Positions 11,701 through 24,681 of a stretch of DNA of 64,000 nt are shown one piece after another. A program made the translations under genes and the position numbers. Under the pieces are notes generated by a model. It worked only from the letters and a program-made list of their open reading frames with translations, did no database searches and was not told the origin of the DNA. Origin of the DNA: Linnemannia schmuckeri (taxonomy: Eukaryota > Mortierellomycota > Mortierellomycetes > Mortierellales > Mortierellaceae); contig JANATG010000012.1 in the NCBI GenBank assembly GCA_029449235.1, positions 744,001-808,000 on the forward strand, in the 5' to 3' direction. Each line of letters opens with the position of its first letter. Position 1 is the stretch's first letter.

Positions 11701-14387
11701 AACGGTTTCGATCCAGCGGACACCTTTTGGTATTTGATTTGTTGGAATAATAAACCCAGCGGTCAAGGCTAGTCGCAAACAAAAAAAATGGTGTAACGGC
11801 GTGTGAGACGCGAGTGCCATTTTTTTCAAGGTGATGTACGCATTGGTCAATGAGGAGATAAATCACCAGATAAGTACTTACAAGAGCAAATGTAAAAGGA
11901 CCCGCTAATGAGAGCTGCTCGATCGAAGTCCCGCTCGAAAGCAATGGCAAGCATCGACATGGCCGATCTGCAGTCAGTTTTCATTGTCCGAAAAAAATAT
12001 AACGTTAATGTATCGCGATGGGGAACAAGCAGTGATAGAAGATAAAAAAACACGTAAATATGAACCTTCCTGCCCTCGGCTTACACAGAGCATTGAAGAA
12101 GAATGCTGGTGACGAGAAACCACCCCACCCAGTACACTCCATCCGTGCGGAGTCCAGCCATATAGTAGATAATGATCGTGTGAACTAGAGAGAGATAAGG
12201 AGCGAATGTGACGCCACATACCATAAGTAATCAACAGTACTCCTATTCCAAAATTTGATTTGAATGCGAGAAAAAAAAAGGGGAGGAAAGCGTGTCCATG
12301 ATACTTACCAATGGAAGACACAATGTTGACGGGGATTTGACACAGCGAGTAACTGATAATGAATGCCGCAGGACTGTACAGCTGCTCTTTCCTCTCCCGG
12401 TCATACACCTTCATATCGGCCACGCCTTTGTAGACACTCAAGATGGACAGCAGATAGGGCTGAAATGAGCCAATGACGTATATTACACTGGCACGTCCGC
12501 GGATACCAACGCTGCCTCCATCCAGCTTCCAAAAGACGACTCCAACCATGACAGCGAAAACGATGTAAACCGTCATCGTTCCCCAGAAATATCCCGCGTT
12601 CCGTCCAGTATTGATCCAGTAACGTTGCGACAAAGTCGCTACTTGAGTCCAGAGACTCACTCCTTTATGGGTGTCAGAGATCTGATTTTGTCGGTGTTGG
12701 CTTTGGTCTTGTATATCAGGCAGGAGCTTCACACTTGGGAAGGAATCCATGCGGTTGATTGTCGTATCCAAAATGGTGACAGCGGAGCCAAGGGATTCAG
12801 AATATTTTTCGGAGTTGTTTGCTTTACCCTGGGTGTCAATATGAAGAGCACGGGAGGGTATCGTACGAGAATCATCTTGGAGGATGTTCTGACTAAATAG
12901 GACGCTGTGGTCCATGATATAGTCGAGAGGGTTCATGTTGACCGGACAGGGCTCTACACCCATCGATGCGAACCATGACAAGACCTGATTCAATGGGCCA
13001 CTGTAGACGATGCGGCCTTGAGAAAGAAGAACCAATTGACCGTCCATCTCTGAGAGCAATTGGTATATCTCTGATCGAGGTTGGTGGATAGAGAGAATGA
13101 CGGTTTTGTTGGATGTCTTGGCATAGGTGTTCAGCGTCTTGACAAGCTCAAACGAGGTGAACGAGTCAAGCCCTATGCAGGACAAGGTGGAAATTAAGGG
13201 AATACAGTAGTTTAACTTTCTGTTAATGTGGCTCTTTCCTTCTTTGACTCCAGCCATAAAAATCAGACAATTGCATATTGCATACCAGATGTCACCTCAT
13301 CACATAACAAGAGGTTGGGTCTTGTCAAGAGTTGAATTGCAGCGGAAACGCGACGACGCTCTCCTCCGCTAATACCGCGCTTGCCTCCGTCTCCTGCCTC
13401 GTTCGCATCCGAGTCACCCACTCGCACCTCTGCACAGTCTTTGAGGCCAAGTGTAGACATCAAGGACTCTACGACCTCCTGACGCTCTTGTTTGGTCTTC
13501 GAGGCTGGTAATCGCAACTTTGCTGCAAAATCCAAGGTCTCACGGACACTAAAGCCAGTAAAAAATGAAGGAAAGTGTGCATGCTGTCAATCAGTATTCG
13601 TTTCTCCATCCTTGAAATCCTTGTCTCCCTCCTTCATTGTTCCTTAGGACACCTTCATCATCCCTTTGCACACTCTTCTCTATCTCTTTGAAGGACTTTT
13701 CTTCCCTTCCCTTGAAACCTGTCCACTCCCAAATTTCCAAGTATTTTTTTAATACTTACGTGATAGATGGCAGAAGTGTGTCGTCTTGTTGAAGGTACCC
13801 GACCTCTCCTCGTTTTCTGAACACGTTTGGATGTTGACCATTGAAGTGCATGTCGCCCGAAATTGAGACCTGGCTCATGTCTACTCGACCTGCAAGTACG
13901 TTCAGTAACGTCGTCTTGCCCGATCCAGATCCTCCCATGAGTAGACACACTATTAGAAAGAAAAAAAAGGATGATTATGGCAAAAGAATATGAGTGACTG
14001 ATTGGACTTGCTGGTATAGTTTTGCAAGGTTACAAACGTTGAGGATGTGAAAACATTGAACACACACTTAATTTTTTTTTTACCTTGCCCAGGAGATACA
14101 TGTAAGTTGATGTCCAGCAACAATGGTCGTCCGAGACCCGATGCATGAATACCACTGGTAACTGTTTCTTCTTGTAAATCAATGTCGGTGCTGTTTGAAG
14201 AGACGATTGTAGGAGAAACTGGCTTGAAGAGATGCTGTAGTTGCTTGGCAATGGTAGTTATGAGGGCTTTTTGCACCACAAATTTGACGCCTAGATTGCA
14301 TACTCGTACTTCAATTCCTGAGGAGGAAGAGGAGGAGAGATTGCAAATCGTTGTGGAGGTTGTAGGATGGGCATCGATGGTTTCCAT
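8790..14387 (-). CDS. Full-size ABCG transporter, (NBD-TMD)2, YOL075C type
   Basis: Thirteen exons on the minus strand: 14387-14084, 13949-13760, 13548-13286, 13172-12309, 12242-12222, 12184-12085, 11967-11882, 11768-11032, 10945-10531, 10414-10199, 10087-9642, 9536-9258 and 9134-8790; 4,266 nt, 1,421 aa, in frame throughout. Half 1: Walker A GGSGSGKTTLL, signature ISGGERRRV, Walker B LLLCDE, then D-loop GLDS and IHQPRSEIY. Half 2: Walker A GGSGSGKTTLL, signature CSGGQRRRV, Walker B CLFLDEPTSGLD, H-loop IHQPRVDIW. Each NBD precedes a membrane domain with the ABC2 pattern. Both ATP sites look canonical, unlike PDR pumps whose first NBD has a degenerate Walker A, so this resembles two WHITE-type halves fused as in yeast YOL075C. 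Substrate unknown; lipid or drug efflux is plausible. Exon 5 (21 nt) is a micro-exon. Confidence 0.93.
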
Positions 14388-14603
14388 TGATGATGGTGGT
14401 TATGAATGTTGAGAGTTTGAAAATAGGAGAAAGAACAGACCAAGTAGATGGAGAAAGGAAAAAAACAGGCATTAACGATTCAAGACAGAAAATGACCCGA
14501 AAAGCAACAACTACGCTTGAAATATCGCTGAATTGGAGCAGTAAGAGAAAAAAAAAAAGAGAGATCTCATCCCTTGAAAAGTTGAATGTTTACCCTCCCA
14601 TCG

Positions 14604-14607
<4 letters not shown>

Positions 14608-14647
<40 letters not shown>
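14608..14647. repeat. A40 homopolymer
   Basis: 40 consecutive A about 220 bp upstream of the ABC transporter start (T40 on the gene's sense strand). The length read here may be affected by sequencing error. Confidence 0.93.
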
Positions 14648-14649
<2 letters not shown>

Positions 14650-15229
14650 AGGTAGCATCTTCCCAGGGAGTAATGCAAAAGTGTGTCCTCTTCCCTCCCG
14701 TATTTGTTGAGATTGGACTTTAAGATCTGGGAATTATGGCCAAAGAAAATGAAGGCGGCCCCTTGTACTGCACCCTTTTTTTTTTTTTTTTTTTTGTCTC
14801 CATTGTTATCCCTGTCCATGTATTGTACATTCAATGATGATACTCTCTGTCTGCACTCACATTTGATCTCAAACCTTTTGACCGATTGTTTATATATTTT
14901 TTTTGCCAGAGAGCGTTTCTCGTGTGGTAGCGAGAGGACGCAAGCACATGTATGTGGGTTTAGTCGTAGAAGGTTATTAGGTTAATGTAAAACACAAATA
15001 TGTGCTTCTCTTGACACGATCAAATTCATGTAAACTGTTCGACGCATGGTGTTTAGGGAGGCCTGGGTCTGTGCGTCGGACGCGCTCCAAAAACCGCCCT
15101 AAACAAGAATGTGATAACAGCCCTGATAATCAAAGAGCAGCATTATCTGTGTATGGATATGATAGGAAGTTGTTAGCAAATGACCCCCTTGGACATCGAG
15201 CACCCTTTGAATTTCCTTAAATCGACCCC

Positions 15230-15253
15230 TTTTTTTTTTTTTTTTTTTTTTTT
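15230..15253. repeat. T24 homopolymer
   Basis: 24 consecutive T in the ABC/deacetylase intergenic region. Confidence 0.93.
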
Positions 15254-16675
15254 GCTAGTCCTAGAGTCCTGACCACTTCCTCTGGGTGTCATTCACCTCC
15301 TTATTCGCTCCCCACATAAAATTGTTCCACGGAGACTTGCGTGTGTATGCGTGCGCTTGAGCGAAACAAAACGGAAAATTATGCAATGGTGGCCTCAAGC
15401 TGTTCATGTCGTCATAAGGAACTAGGATATGGAATGTGCCTAAAAGTACGTGTGATGCATGGTGTGATAAATAGTCATAAACAGATAACGGTCGCCAACT
15501 GGGGAGCCCATTTTCGATATATCTCGAGTTTGAAATCGGAACACTAATCAAGCTGCACCAACGTGTCCATTTTGGGTCTCACCATCGCGTCCACCACATA
15601 AACTCATAAAGGCCCTTCTCTTTGCTGCACATTCAAGCTTTCTCGTAAGGTCTTGCTGCTGGAGTAAACTAAATATCCTTCTAATTAGTAGTTCGTATCA
15701 TTGACACGCCCAGTCATGCTTTCGGGCATGTAGACCACTACCCAATGTGTACCACTCTGTCGTTTTTTATGTACTCATGCCCGCCACGATGGGTGTATAT
15801 ACGGGTATCCAACTTGAAAGAACCTGCCCTTCCATCCTAATCCTCTATTTGTGCGCGTGATCCCAAGGTTCTCGTTTGTTTCTGTCATATTATGTCAAGT
15901 GTGGTGGTGGTAGTGTTATTGAGATATTCTTGCTTCTCCAGAACCGTATCTGTGTTGGGTGCACAGATACAAGGGATCATGGTTTGGGGGAAGAAGGGTG
16001 GAGGAGAGAGGAAAGGAACATACAAAGAAAAATACACTTTTTCAGATTCCACATTCCCATCTGATTTAAGACCATATACACATACATGCGTGGACACATT
16101 GCACGCAGTGTACAGCAATAAGTTTTACAAAAGTTGCCGATCCATAAGTTTTGATATTCTATGCGCGAACAAAAAAAAAACTAATAGCACTTGTGGACCG
16201 ATTTGTCATTACATACAGGGGAATTTTTATATCATCTCATTGCTCGCCGCGCAAGTCCAATTCTTAATCTCGAATACGACTGAGTAAGAAGCAAACGAAG
16301 GAAAGGAAGACCAACATTTCTATGTCATTGATCCACACAGATGAAAGAGACAAGCGGGGAAAAGAGAAGAACTAGGCCTGGGGGACAGAGGAGAGGAGTG
16401 GGCACCAAAAAAGTAGATAATAACCTCCACAGGTCATTTTCCTTTCTTTTCCTTCTCGTCTTCTTACCACTTTTACTTCTCACCTACAAAGAAACAAGGT
16501 TCTCGATTCTCCATCCTTCGCAACAAAAAAAGTCCACTTCTTCATCAGACCTTTCTTCCATTGTAGTCCTCGTATACCTTCGACTCTCTTATCCACTCGC
16601 TCGCACCCATTTACTGCAGGACATCCTCATACATTTCTAGTCTCACCTTCGTATCCATATTGCAATAATACAACA

Positions 16676-18288
16676 ATGCGTTTCGTCGGCCCCACTCTCC
16701 TCTCGGCAATTGGTAAGCGAACAAAGCCCTCTATTGACCATTTGCATTTATTATAGTGATACAATGTTCTTGTTGGTTTCATGATCTACGAGTAGGATCG
16801 GATTGTACGATAATGGCTCAGAGTGGACATCACATGAAGAACATAACAATCTCAAGAGACTGAGTGGGGCATCAACCCTAGTTATTATCAACAAACATGG
16901 AGCTGCGTCATCCGAGAAAAGGAACACTCTTCATCAGTGTGAGGAAACACCCCACCAACGGTGTAAATAACTGAGCCACAATAGAAGCAAGACTTCACCG
17001 GCAGATTCACCGGCAGATTCGTGCCAGGAATGGTGGATACAAGAAGAGAGGAAAGGATTGAGCCTATCATATCTGGTTATGACAGGTTATCCTGAAAAAT
17101 AACAGTCTTTGGCTTACCCTATTAGAATGTTCCCCTTTTGACGCGTTTTTCTCCTATCTCTATGTTCTGATTCTCTCGATTGTAGCCATGCCAATGATTG
17201 TTGCTGCTCAAGGTGCCGCACCAGCAGCAACCGCAGCACCAGCACCTGTCGCCACAGCCGGTCCCAATACCAATACCGGCCCCGTCACCTGGGCCGATTT
17301 TTTGACCTCTTGCCAAACGCCCGGTCAGGTTGCCCTTACTTATGTAAGAAAAAGCATACCCTACCACTTTGAACTTTGCCGACTTGAAATTCACCACGAT
17401 ACGTAGCATTAACCCAACCCCTTATCTATACGAAAATAGAGCGAGGGCCCTTCGGAGGCAACAATGGAGATGCTCGAGACGCTGAAGGAGGCCCAGGCCA
17501 AGGTGACCTTCTTCACCAACGCGACCTGGCTCCAATACATGCAATACGCTGGTGTAACCCGCCACGCCTACCTCGACGGCCATCTGATCGGCATGACCTA
17601 CCGTCTCCCCTCCGACACCTCTGCCGGCCACACCGACAACGACATCAAGCAGGACATTGCTCGCGCCTCGCGTACGATCCAGGACCTGATCGGCGTCTAC
17701 CCAAGATACATGAAGATCCACGAGTCCAACCTCAAGGATCCCCGCTTGCTCAACCTCGTCAAGTCTATGGGCTACACCCTCGTCGGCTTCAACATGGACG
17801 AGTACGACTACAAGTACAACACCGCCACGACATCGGCCCAGATTGCAGAGGTTTTTAACGCCATGTTTACTAAACAGATGGACGCCTACGGTCGCAAGGC
17901 CTCCTACGTCGTTGCCGGATATGATGTCCCCACCACCGGTGCCGCCTCGGGCCTGCCCAAGGTCATCAACACCATCCAGACCCACGGCTACGACATGGTC
18001 CGTCTCGACGGCTGCACCAACGACAAGACCCCTTACAAGAAGGACCCCATCCTCAATAACGGTTATGTCGGTGATGCAAAGTCCTTTGGCGCTCTCGAGT
18101 ACAAACACGGTCAAAAGTCCGTCAACTATAACCCCAGCGGAAACCAGCAAAACAAGGGTGCACTCCCTGTTGGAAGCGATGGCAAGACTACTCAGGATAC
18201 AACTGCCAGGTCTGCTAGCTCTAGGCTTGCAGCTGTCGCATCTGTCATGGCCGTTACGCCTGCTCTCGCAATCGCATACTTGCTTTAA
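16676..18288 (+). CDS. Chitin-deacetylase-like (NodB fold) GPI-type protein with degenerate catalytic motifs
   Basis: Exons 16676-16712, 17186-17343 and 17440-18288; 347 aa. Signal peptide (residues 1-21), Ala/Pro linker, then a polysaccharide-deacetylase core: VALTYSEGPS, IGVYPRYMK, LVGFNMDEYDY and KVINTIQTHGYDMVRLDGC. The C-terminus (SASSRLAAVASVMAVTPALAIAYLL-like) is a hydrophobic tail typical of a GPI signal. In active chitin deacetylases motif 1 is TFDDGP and motif 2 is H-[ST]-x-x-H-P. Here motif 1 reads TYSEGP (Ser66, Glu67) and motif 2 reads MTYRLP (residues 117-122), so the catalytic base and both metal-binding His are gone. The RxPY motif after the family's YMR is also absent (YMKIHES). 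It is therefore probably a cell-wall chitin-binding pseudoenzyme or has a changed function. Intron 1 is long (473 nt). Confidence 0.86.
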
Positions 18289-18635
18289 GAAGCACCCCCT
18301 TGTGCAATTCTTGCAGTAACAAAACAACTACCATCAAAAAACTCTACCGTGTATAGACAGCCAGCATGGACAAAAAAATACAATTTTAATAAACCATCGT
18401 ATTCAATGCATACACGTATGTCATGGTAGTTCATTATTCTTGAGTTTTAATGTGGTGTGTGGTATGAATACAGAGATGGGAAAAACAAAAAAGCAAAAGC
18501 AGTGTATCTAAAGGAAGGAAAATGTCAAGCGAAGAGAGGGAGAATGCCAGATGCCGTATCGTTAAGTGAAGGGAAATAAGAGAATGAAAAAAATAAAAAA
18601 AAAAACAAACAAACAGGCAACAGTCTAATAATATT
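18289..18635. other. Convergent intergenic region between deacetylase-like gene and lipoyl synthase
   Basis: 347 bp between two stop codons. An AATAAA lies at 18389-18394 (ttttAATAAAccat) on the + strand, a good polyadenylation signal for the deacetylase-like gene. Nothing else seen. Confidence 0.55.
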
Positions 18636-20719
18636 TTAGACACGAACGCCAGCGTCCGTCAACTTGACGACTGCATCGTTTCCGACAATGGGGATGGCCG
18701 CCTCCTTCTCCTTCTTCAAGATGTTACTGATGTAGAACTCTCCTGCCTTGTATGAGGAACGAACCAAAGGTCCTGAAGCAACATACTTGAAGCCACGCTC
18801 CTCGGCGAACTTCTGATACCGCTCAAAGACCTCAGGCTTGACGTATTCGTGCACACGCATATGCTTTTTGGTAGGTCGCATGTATTGTCCTAACGTCAAC
18901 ACATCAACATCAGCCTTGCGGAGCTCTATTTACAAATCAGGAAAGAGTGGCGTGACAAAAGATAAGAGTGTTAATAAACGAGGTCTATTAATTAGTGGTA
19001 TCAGACCTAGAAACACAGAGAAACAGAACTTGTAGTATTACCATCCATAGCATGGATAACCTCTGCCTCAGTCTCACCGCATCCCAACATCATACTGGTC
19101 TTGGTCAACAAGCCAGGCTTGGCCTTCTTTGCGTGCGCCAGGACAGCAATCGACTGTCTGAACTTTGCGCGAGGGTCACGGACGTAAGCAGAGAGTGCCT
19201 CGACGGTCTCAATGTTATGAGCATAGACGTCGAGTCCTGAAGTTGCCACACGAGCCACGCACTCCATGTCTCCCTGAAAATCTCCTGTCAAGCACTCCAC
19301 CAAGATCTTGGGTGCCCTATTAGTCAAGAAGATTAAAAAAGGCGTCAAAAACAGTATATGGTGAACAGACGTCCTTTGCACTCGTTTGAAATTAAATGCG
19401 GTAATAGGTAATTGCAAGAAGGATGCTTACTTCTGCTTCAACTTCATAATGGTCTCTGCAAAGTGAGCGGATCCACCGTCAGCAAGGTCTATTCGGAGGA
19501 GAGCCATCAATAATGCAACAAGGAAGAGTTAGATACAGCTGACGTTTTTAGCTCTCCTGTTCCACGGAGACAAAAATATAGTGGCGGGCGAGTTGTGTTG
19601 TGCATGCGCAGTGAAGGCGGGTAAAAAAGCGCCATAATGACAAGTTCTTACCATCACGATCGACCGAGGTCAAGACGACATAATCCAAGCCCCATCGGGA
19701 GATGGCTTCGGCCGTGTTCTCTGGCTCATGAATATCCAAGGGCTTGGGTGCCTTGCTGGTCTTGACAGAGCAGAAACGGCATCCACGAGTGCACTCGTCT
19801 CCCATCAACTACAAATCGTCACACAGAGCAAATCAAAATACAAAATCAGACCCAGGGCGCCCTTTCGCGAAAATCAAAGAAACATGAAATAACGCACACG
19901 GGCGTATGATGAAGACAATGGGGAACAGTTGGTGGGTGTGAGGGCGGACGAGTGAGGTGCGATGGTGGTAGTGCCAACTGAGATGGACTTACCATGATAG
20001 TGGCAGTGGCGGTCTGGTGCTCCCCACCACCCCAGCAGTCGGAGATGTTGGGGCATTTGGCCTCCTCACAGACCGTGTGAAGTTTGAGCTCCCTGAGGTT
20101 TTTCTTGATCTGTGTATAGTTCTTTCCAACGGGAATGTCCGTCTTGAGCCACTCTGGCAAACGCTGCTTTCTACACATGCAGCAAGCACACAAACGAGAT
20201 TTTCGATACCGTTAGCGAACAACTCTCAATAATACTCGATCTACTGGCGATCGTGTCATTCATCTTTTCACTTTCTTCTTTCCTCGATAAAACAAAAATC
20301 GTAGAATAACGTACGGTGCACGCTTGGCTGGCTTTCCGGTAGCCTTGGCGACAGCTTCAGCAGCCTCCTTCTCGACAACAGTCTCCTTGAGCTCCAAAGC
20401 CTCCTCGACCGACAACTTTTGGTTTCCGCCAACAAAGTCGTCAAAGCTGGGTCCGTTGGCGAACTTGTCGGCAAACTTTGACTTTTTAGGTCCTGTTCCT
20501 GCGAGTGTGTCCTTCACGACTGTGGCGTTGTAGTTCCTGGTGACCTATGTTGGTTTCGGTGTTTCGACGGGGATTTGTATTAGTCTGCTATTCTCCTTGT
20601 AGCTGGAAAAACTGACTGAGCTCTTTTTCAGTTAATACCATGGCAGCAGATGTCCTTGCAAGGGGACGAGAGATTTGCTGGGTGAGCAGGACTCTTGAGG
20701 CGACCTGTAGACTGGACAT
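18636..20719 (-). CDS. LIP5: Lipoyl synthase, mitochondrial radical-SAM enzyme
   Basis: Exons on the minus strand: 20719-20639, 20544-20315, 20170-19993, 19808-19652, 19488-19431, 19316-19042 and 18925-18636; 422 aa. The N-terminus (MSSLQVASRVLLTQQISRPL) is basic and lacks acids, as expected of a mitochondrial presequence. The auxiliary cluster ligands are Cys138, Cys143 and Cys149 (CEEAKCPNISDC), the radical-SAM cluster ligands Cys169, Cys173 and Cys176 (CTRGCRFC), and the C-terminal serine ligand lies in PLVRSSYKAGE. The enzyme inserts two sulphurs into octanoyl groups on H protein and E2 subunits to make lipoate. All diagnostic residues are present. The yeast name is used as symbol; animal orthologues are called LIAS. 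Confidence 0.96.
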
Positions 20720-21685
20720 GGCGTGTGTATGTGTGTATGTGTATGCGAAGGTGTGTAGATGTAAGTGTTATTAGTTGTGGTCGTAAAGGTAAAAAGAGAG
20801 AGTGAAAGTGGAGAAGTGAAGAGTGAAGAGAAGGGAAAGGAAGGGAAGGGAAAGGAATGAAAGAAGACAAGAGATCGGAAACACTTTTGAGTTTTCTCCC
20901 TTTCTCTGCCTCTTTTTTTTTGTCTGAGTCGTCTCTCGTACTTCTTCCACCGAGTCAGGGAAGAAAAAAAAATAATCAAATTCAAAGTCCTTGCAGTGGG
21001 CAGCAAACACCTTCGGAAAAGAAAGGACAAAATTGTCTTCTTGAGCCTGTCCACATCCATACGCATCCACAAACCTTGGGGTTCATAGCTACCACCATAG
21101 CGCCTCGCTGTTTATCCTCTTTGCTGTTTGTTTCGGAGTCATTCATTTGTTCATTCTTGTCCGCAGAGACGTGATCTCGGAAATCCGTATCAGAGGAGAT
21201 TACTTCACCGAGCCAGCGTGGGTAGCTTGACCTTCTAAGGCAGTTACCACTTCAGTCCTAATGTGAGAACCATCTCGGCATTTTTTTTTATTATGCACTA
21301 TCCCTTTCTCACAACGAAGTCTACGCTTTCTTTGCACTTGACCTGTTGCTTTGGCTCCCCGCTTTTCCCACTCGAAATCATTTTGCGTTTATGCCCCACA
21401 CCCACACCCTCACACTTCTCATACTTCTTGTACTTAACCGACCGGGAACTTCGGGATCTACCCTTCTTCCTCTTACTCTCCCTCGTTCTCATCTCCAGAC
21501 TTTGTTCTTCTCTTATTGCTCACTTTTGTACCTTCTAGCTTCTTTAAAATCCATCTCGCCACTTGTAATCCTTATATCGACATCTTCCTTAAACTTCGTT
21601 TATGGTACAGCGCATTTCTAAGGTAATGGTACATGGTTTCACTAATGCTTGGAGATGATAAAAATGGTTTTGGAGGAGGCATTTT
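20720..21685. other. Intergenic: lipoyl synthase promoter and MTO1 3' flank
   Basis: 966 bp, no gene seen. The part next to the lipoyl synthase start is purine-rich on the + strand, i.e. a C/T-rich leader in the sense of the gene, followed by a second C/T-rich tract on the + strand around 21290-21600. Confidence 0.5.
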
Positions 21686-21926
21686 TCAGAGTTCCTTGGC
21701 CATGAGGCGCTGTCGGAGGCGGTCCTTTCGGCTGCCAGAACGGATTGGCTCGCCTGTGAGCATAGTCGGAAGACGCTTTGTCCTTTGAACGTACTTGAGC
21801 AGCTCCACGATGCTCGTTGGCGTGATTCCTTCGATGCGCTTTGCAGCACCCTGAAGACACAAAAGGTGCAAGTGTTAATAAAAAGTCGAATAGATCAAGA
21901 AAATGCATACAGCCTGAGAAAAGAAG

Positions 21927-21958
<32 letters not shown>

Positions 21959-24417
21959 ACGAAAAACGAAAAGAAAGGCTTACCAAAGTGGCGGGACGAT
22001 GACGCTCAAGCTTGGTGCGGTTCTCGTTTGACAAATTTGGTACACTGTTGGGAAGATGGACAAGTCATGAATAAAAGGGCCATGAGTTTCGGACAGAACA
22101 CACAAAAATGAAAGCAGTAAATCGCATTCCGCAATACTTTCACACGGTACTTACGCAGAGTAATCAATGTCAGACGGCAGCTCCATAGACTCATCTCTCA
22201 TAAAGGCAGTGACTTCTGCGCCCTGTCGGCGAAGATAAACGGAGTAGGCACCCTCGATCTCAATCTTGTTCTGGACAGCGGGATCCATCTCTTTCAACTC
22301 AGGGATGGCCTCATGAAACTGCTGCATCTTGGCGTTAGGGAACCCAAGCATTTCAATCGCGCTGTTCAGAGACACAACAAAATATAGATATTAAGATCCT
22401 TTTCAATTAATAAATGAATCCTTCGCCACCACAGTGGTACATAGTCATGAACAAGTTACCTTCGCTTAACACCGTCATCGCTCTTGCCGAAGCCGTATTC
22501 AGCCCACTTGGCAGGTGACAATTTGAACTCACTCATGAGCTGCATACCTCGGTTCATCTCCGCCTCCATCTTTTGGTAGACATTCCAGCGGTAATCTGTA
22601 ACACAACCGGCCTCATATCCCTTGCGAGTCAGGCGCAAGTCAGCGTTGTCTGCACGCAGGGTCAAACGGTACTCGGACCGTGATGTAAAGATCCTGTACG
22701 GCTCTTCGACGCCCTTGGTAATCAGATCGTCCACCAACACTCCGATGTAGGCGTCCGCACGAGTGAGGATCAATGGTGCCTTAGACTTTGCAGCCAAACC
22801 GGCATTGATACCGGCAAGGACACCCTGGGCAGCAGCCTCCTCATATCCAGTAGTACCGTTGATTTGTCCCGCAAGATACAGACCGTGGATACGATGTGTC
22901 TCCAGTGTTCGCTTGAGCTCTCGGGGGTCGACATAGTCATACTCGACGCCGTAACCGCATCGTAAGACGGTGACATTCTCCAAGCCCTTGATCGTTCTCA
23001 ACATTTCGATCTGCTCCTTCTCAGGAAGGGTCATTGAGATACCGTTGGGGTATATGACGTCGTTATCGTAACCCTCAGGCTCCAACCAAATAGTATGAGC
23101 TTCCTTGGTAGTAAAGCGCATGATCTTGGACTCGATCGAAGGGCAGTAGCGGGGACCCTTGACGGTTTCGCGGATGTGGATTGACTTGTGCAAGTTGTTG
23201 CGGATGATCTCATGCGTCTTTGGGTTGGTGCTGGTCTGGTAACAAGCCAGTTGGTTGTGGCCATTGGCAACCTCCTTATTTAGGTACGAAAAGGGTGATG
23301 GGGGCAGGTCACCATACTGAGGTGTGAGCTCTGAAAAGTCAATCGTCTTGCCGTCCAGTCGAGGAGGCGTCCCTGTCTTGAGTCGAGAGAGTTCAAATCC
23401 TGCCTGTGCCAATGAATCCGACAGTCCGATAGATGCCTCCTCGTTGATGCGTCCTGCGGGGTATGCTTCTAGTCCGATATGAATCTCTCCTCGCAAAAAT
23501 GTTCCTGTAGTAATGACCACCTTAGGTGCGTGGATCACCTCTCCCGATTCTAATTATTACAACGAACCATGAACCAGATAAGAGAAATGTTGAATGAGCA
23601 CTATGTTATCGGGCGACCATCAGAAATGGTAAGACAGACAGAGCCATACTGTTTGCGGAGTGACTTACCAAGCTTGATTCCTCTGATCTCCCCTTGCACG
23701 TTCTTCTGGCCCGGAGTGGGTGGCAAGATATCGGCCCCGAGAACAATATCCGAGACTGATCCAGCCTTGATAGTCAAATTGGGATACTCGTTCAACGCCG
23801 CCTGCATATGCTTCTTGTACAGCTTCCTGTCGATCTGAGCACGAGGACCGTGAACCGCAGGTCCCTTGGATCGGTTTAAGATCCTAAATTGTACACCAGC
23901 CAAATCTGAGATCCGGCCACAGAGACCATCCAGAGCGTCAATCTCCCGAACAAGAACTCCTTTGCCAACGCCGCCAAATGAGGGGTTGCATGACATTTCA
24001 CCTATGGAGGATTCCAAAAGACAGTTATGTCAGTTGAGTAAAGGTAGCTTTGTTTGTGTATTCAACCGAACTTATGGGCGCTAATTGAAGGAGCATACCG
24101 ATGGTGTCCAGCTTCTGGGTGAGCAGCAAGGTCTTAGCGCCTGTTCTGGCAGCAGCTGCACAGGCTTCGGATCCTGCATGGCCTCCTCCTACAACAATAA
24201 CGTCGTACGAGGTCTCAGGGGTTGGAGGGAGTGCCTGTGAAGCCGCCAATGTGACCGATCGAACTTGTCCTGAAAGAGACGAACGAGTGCTCCATACTTG
24301 GGTCCGAGTACTGTTTTCCAGAGCTCGGAAAGGGTCCTTGGTGAGGGTCGAGAAAGCGTTCCTGGACAGAGTGATGGTGTGGCTGACAATCACCAGTCTC
24401 TGTGAAACTTTGAACAT
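21686..24417 (-). CDS. MTO1: MTO1 / MnmG, mitochondrial tRNA wobble-uridine modification FAD enzyme
   Basis: Exons on the minus strand: 24417-24099, 24001-23669, 23549-22460, 22361-22155, 22044-21984 and 21850-21686; 724 aa. The FAD dinucleotide fold starts with DVIVVGGGHAGSEA (about residues 72-85). MnmG hallmarks follow: CNPSFGGVGKG, GTFLRGEIHIG, the family block GPRYCPSIESKIMRF, AGQINGTTGYEEAAAQG and the C-terminal helical domain that binds its GTPase partner (Mss1/GTPBP3). The pair installs the 5-carboxymethylaminomethyl-type modification on mitochondrial tRNA wobble uridines. The ATG at 24417 is preferred because it starts a presequence-like segment (MFKVSQRLVIVSHTITLSRN); an in-frame ATG at 24576 would add 53 residues without targeting character. 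Intron 5 holds A19 and A13 runs. Confidence 0.95.
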
Positions 24418-24681
24418 GAGCGGGAAGTTTCGAAGTGAAAAATACGGCGGAGGGTGCTCTTGTAATGAACAAAGGTCCTGCTCTGTTTTGTTGTGTGATG
24501 TTGATGCTTGACTGCCGCTGATCAGGGGCACAGAGGAGAGTGAGAAAAGAGGGAAAAGAGGTGAACAGACAGACATCCTTTGAGAAGAAAGGGTCCGAGA
24601 GTATGTTTTGATTGGTGGGTGGCTTTGATGCCGTTGTATTTTATTATTTTCAATTCTCGGTGCGTCTGAACAAAAGACACA

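Larger units (their letters stand above)
14388..16675. other. Intergenic, divergent promoters of the ABC transporter and the deacetylase-like gene
   Basis: 2.3 kb with no recognisable gene on either strand. It holds three long homopolymers (A40 at 14608-14647, T20 at 14776-14795, T24 at 15230-15253). The last 250 bp before 16676 become C/T-rich, consistent with the leader of the deacetylase-like gene. Confidence 0.55.
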
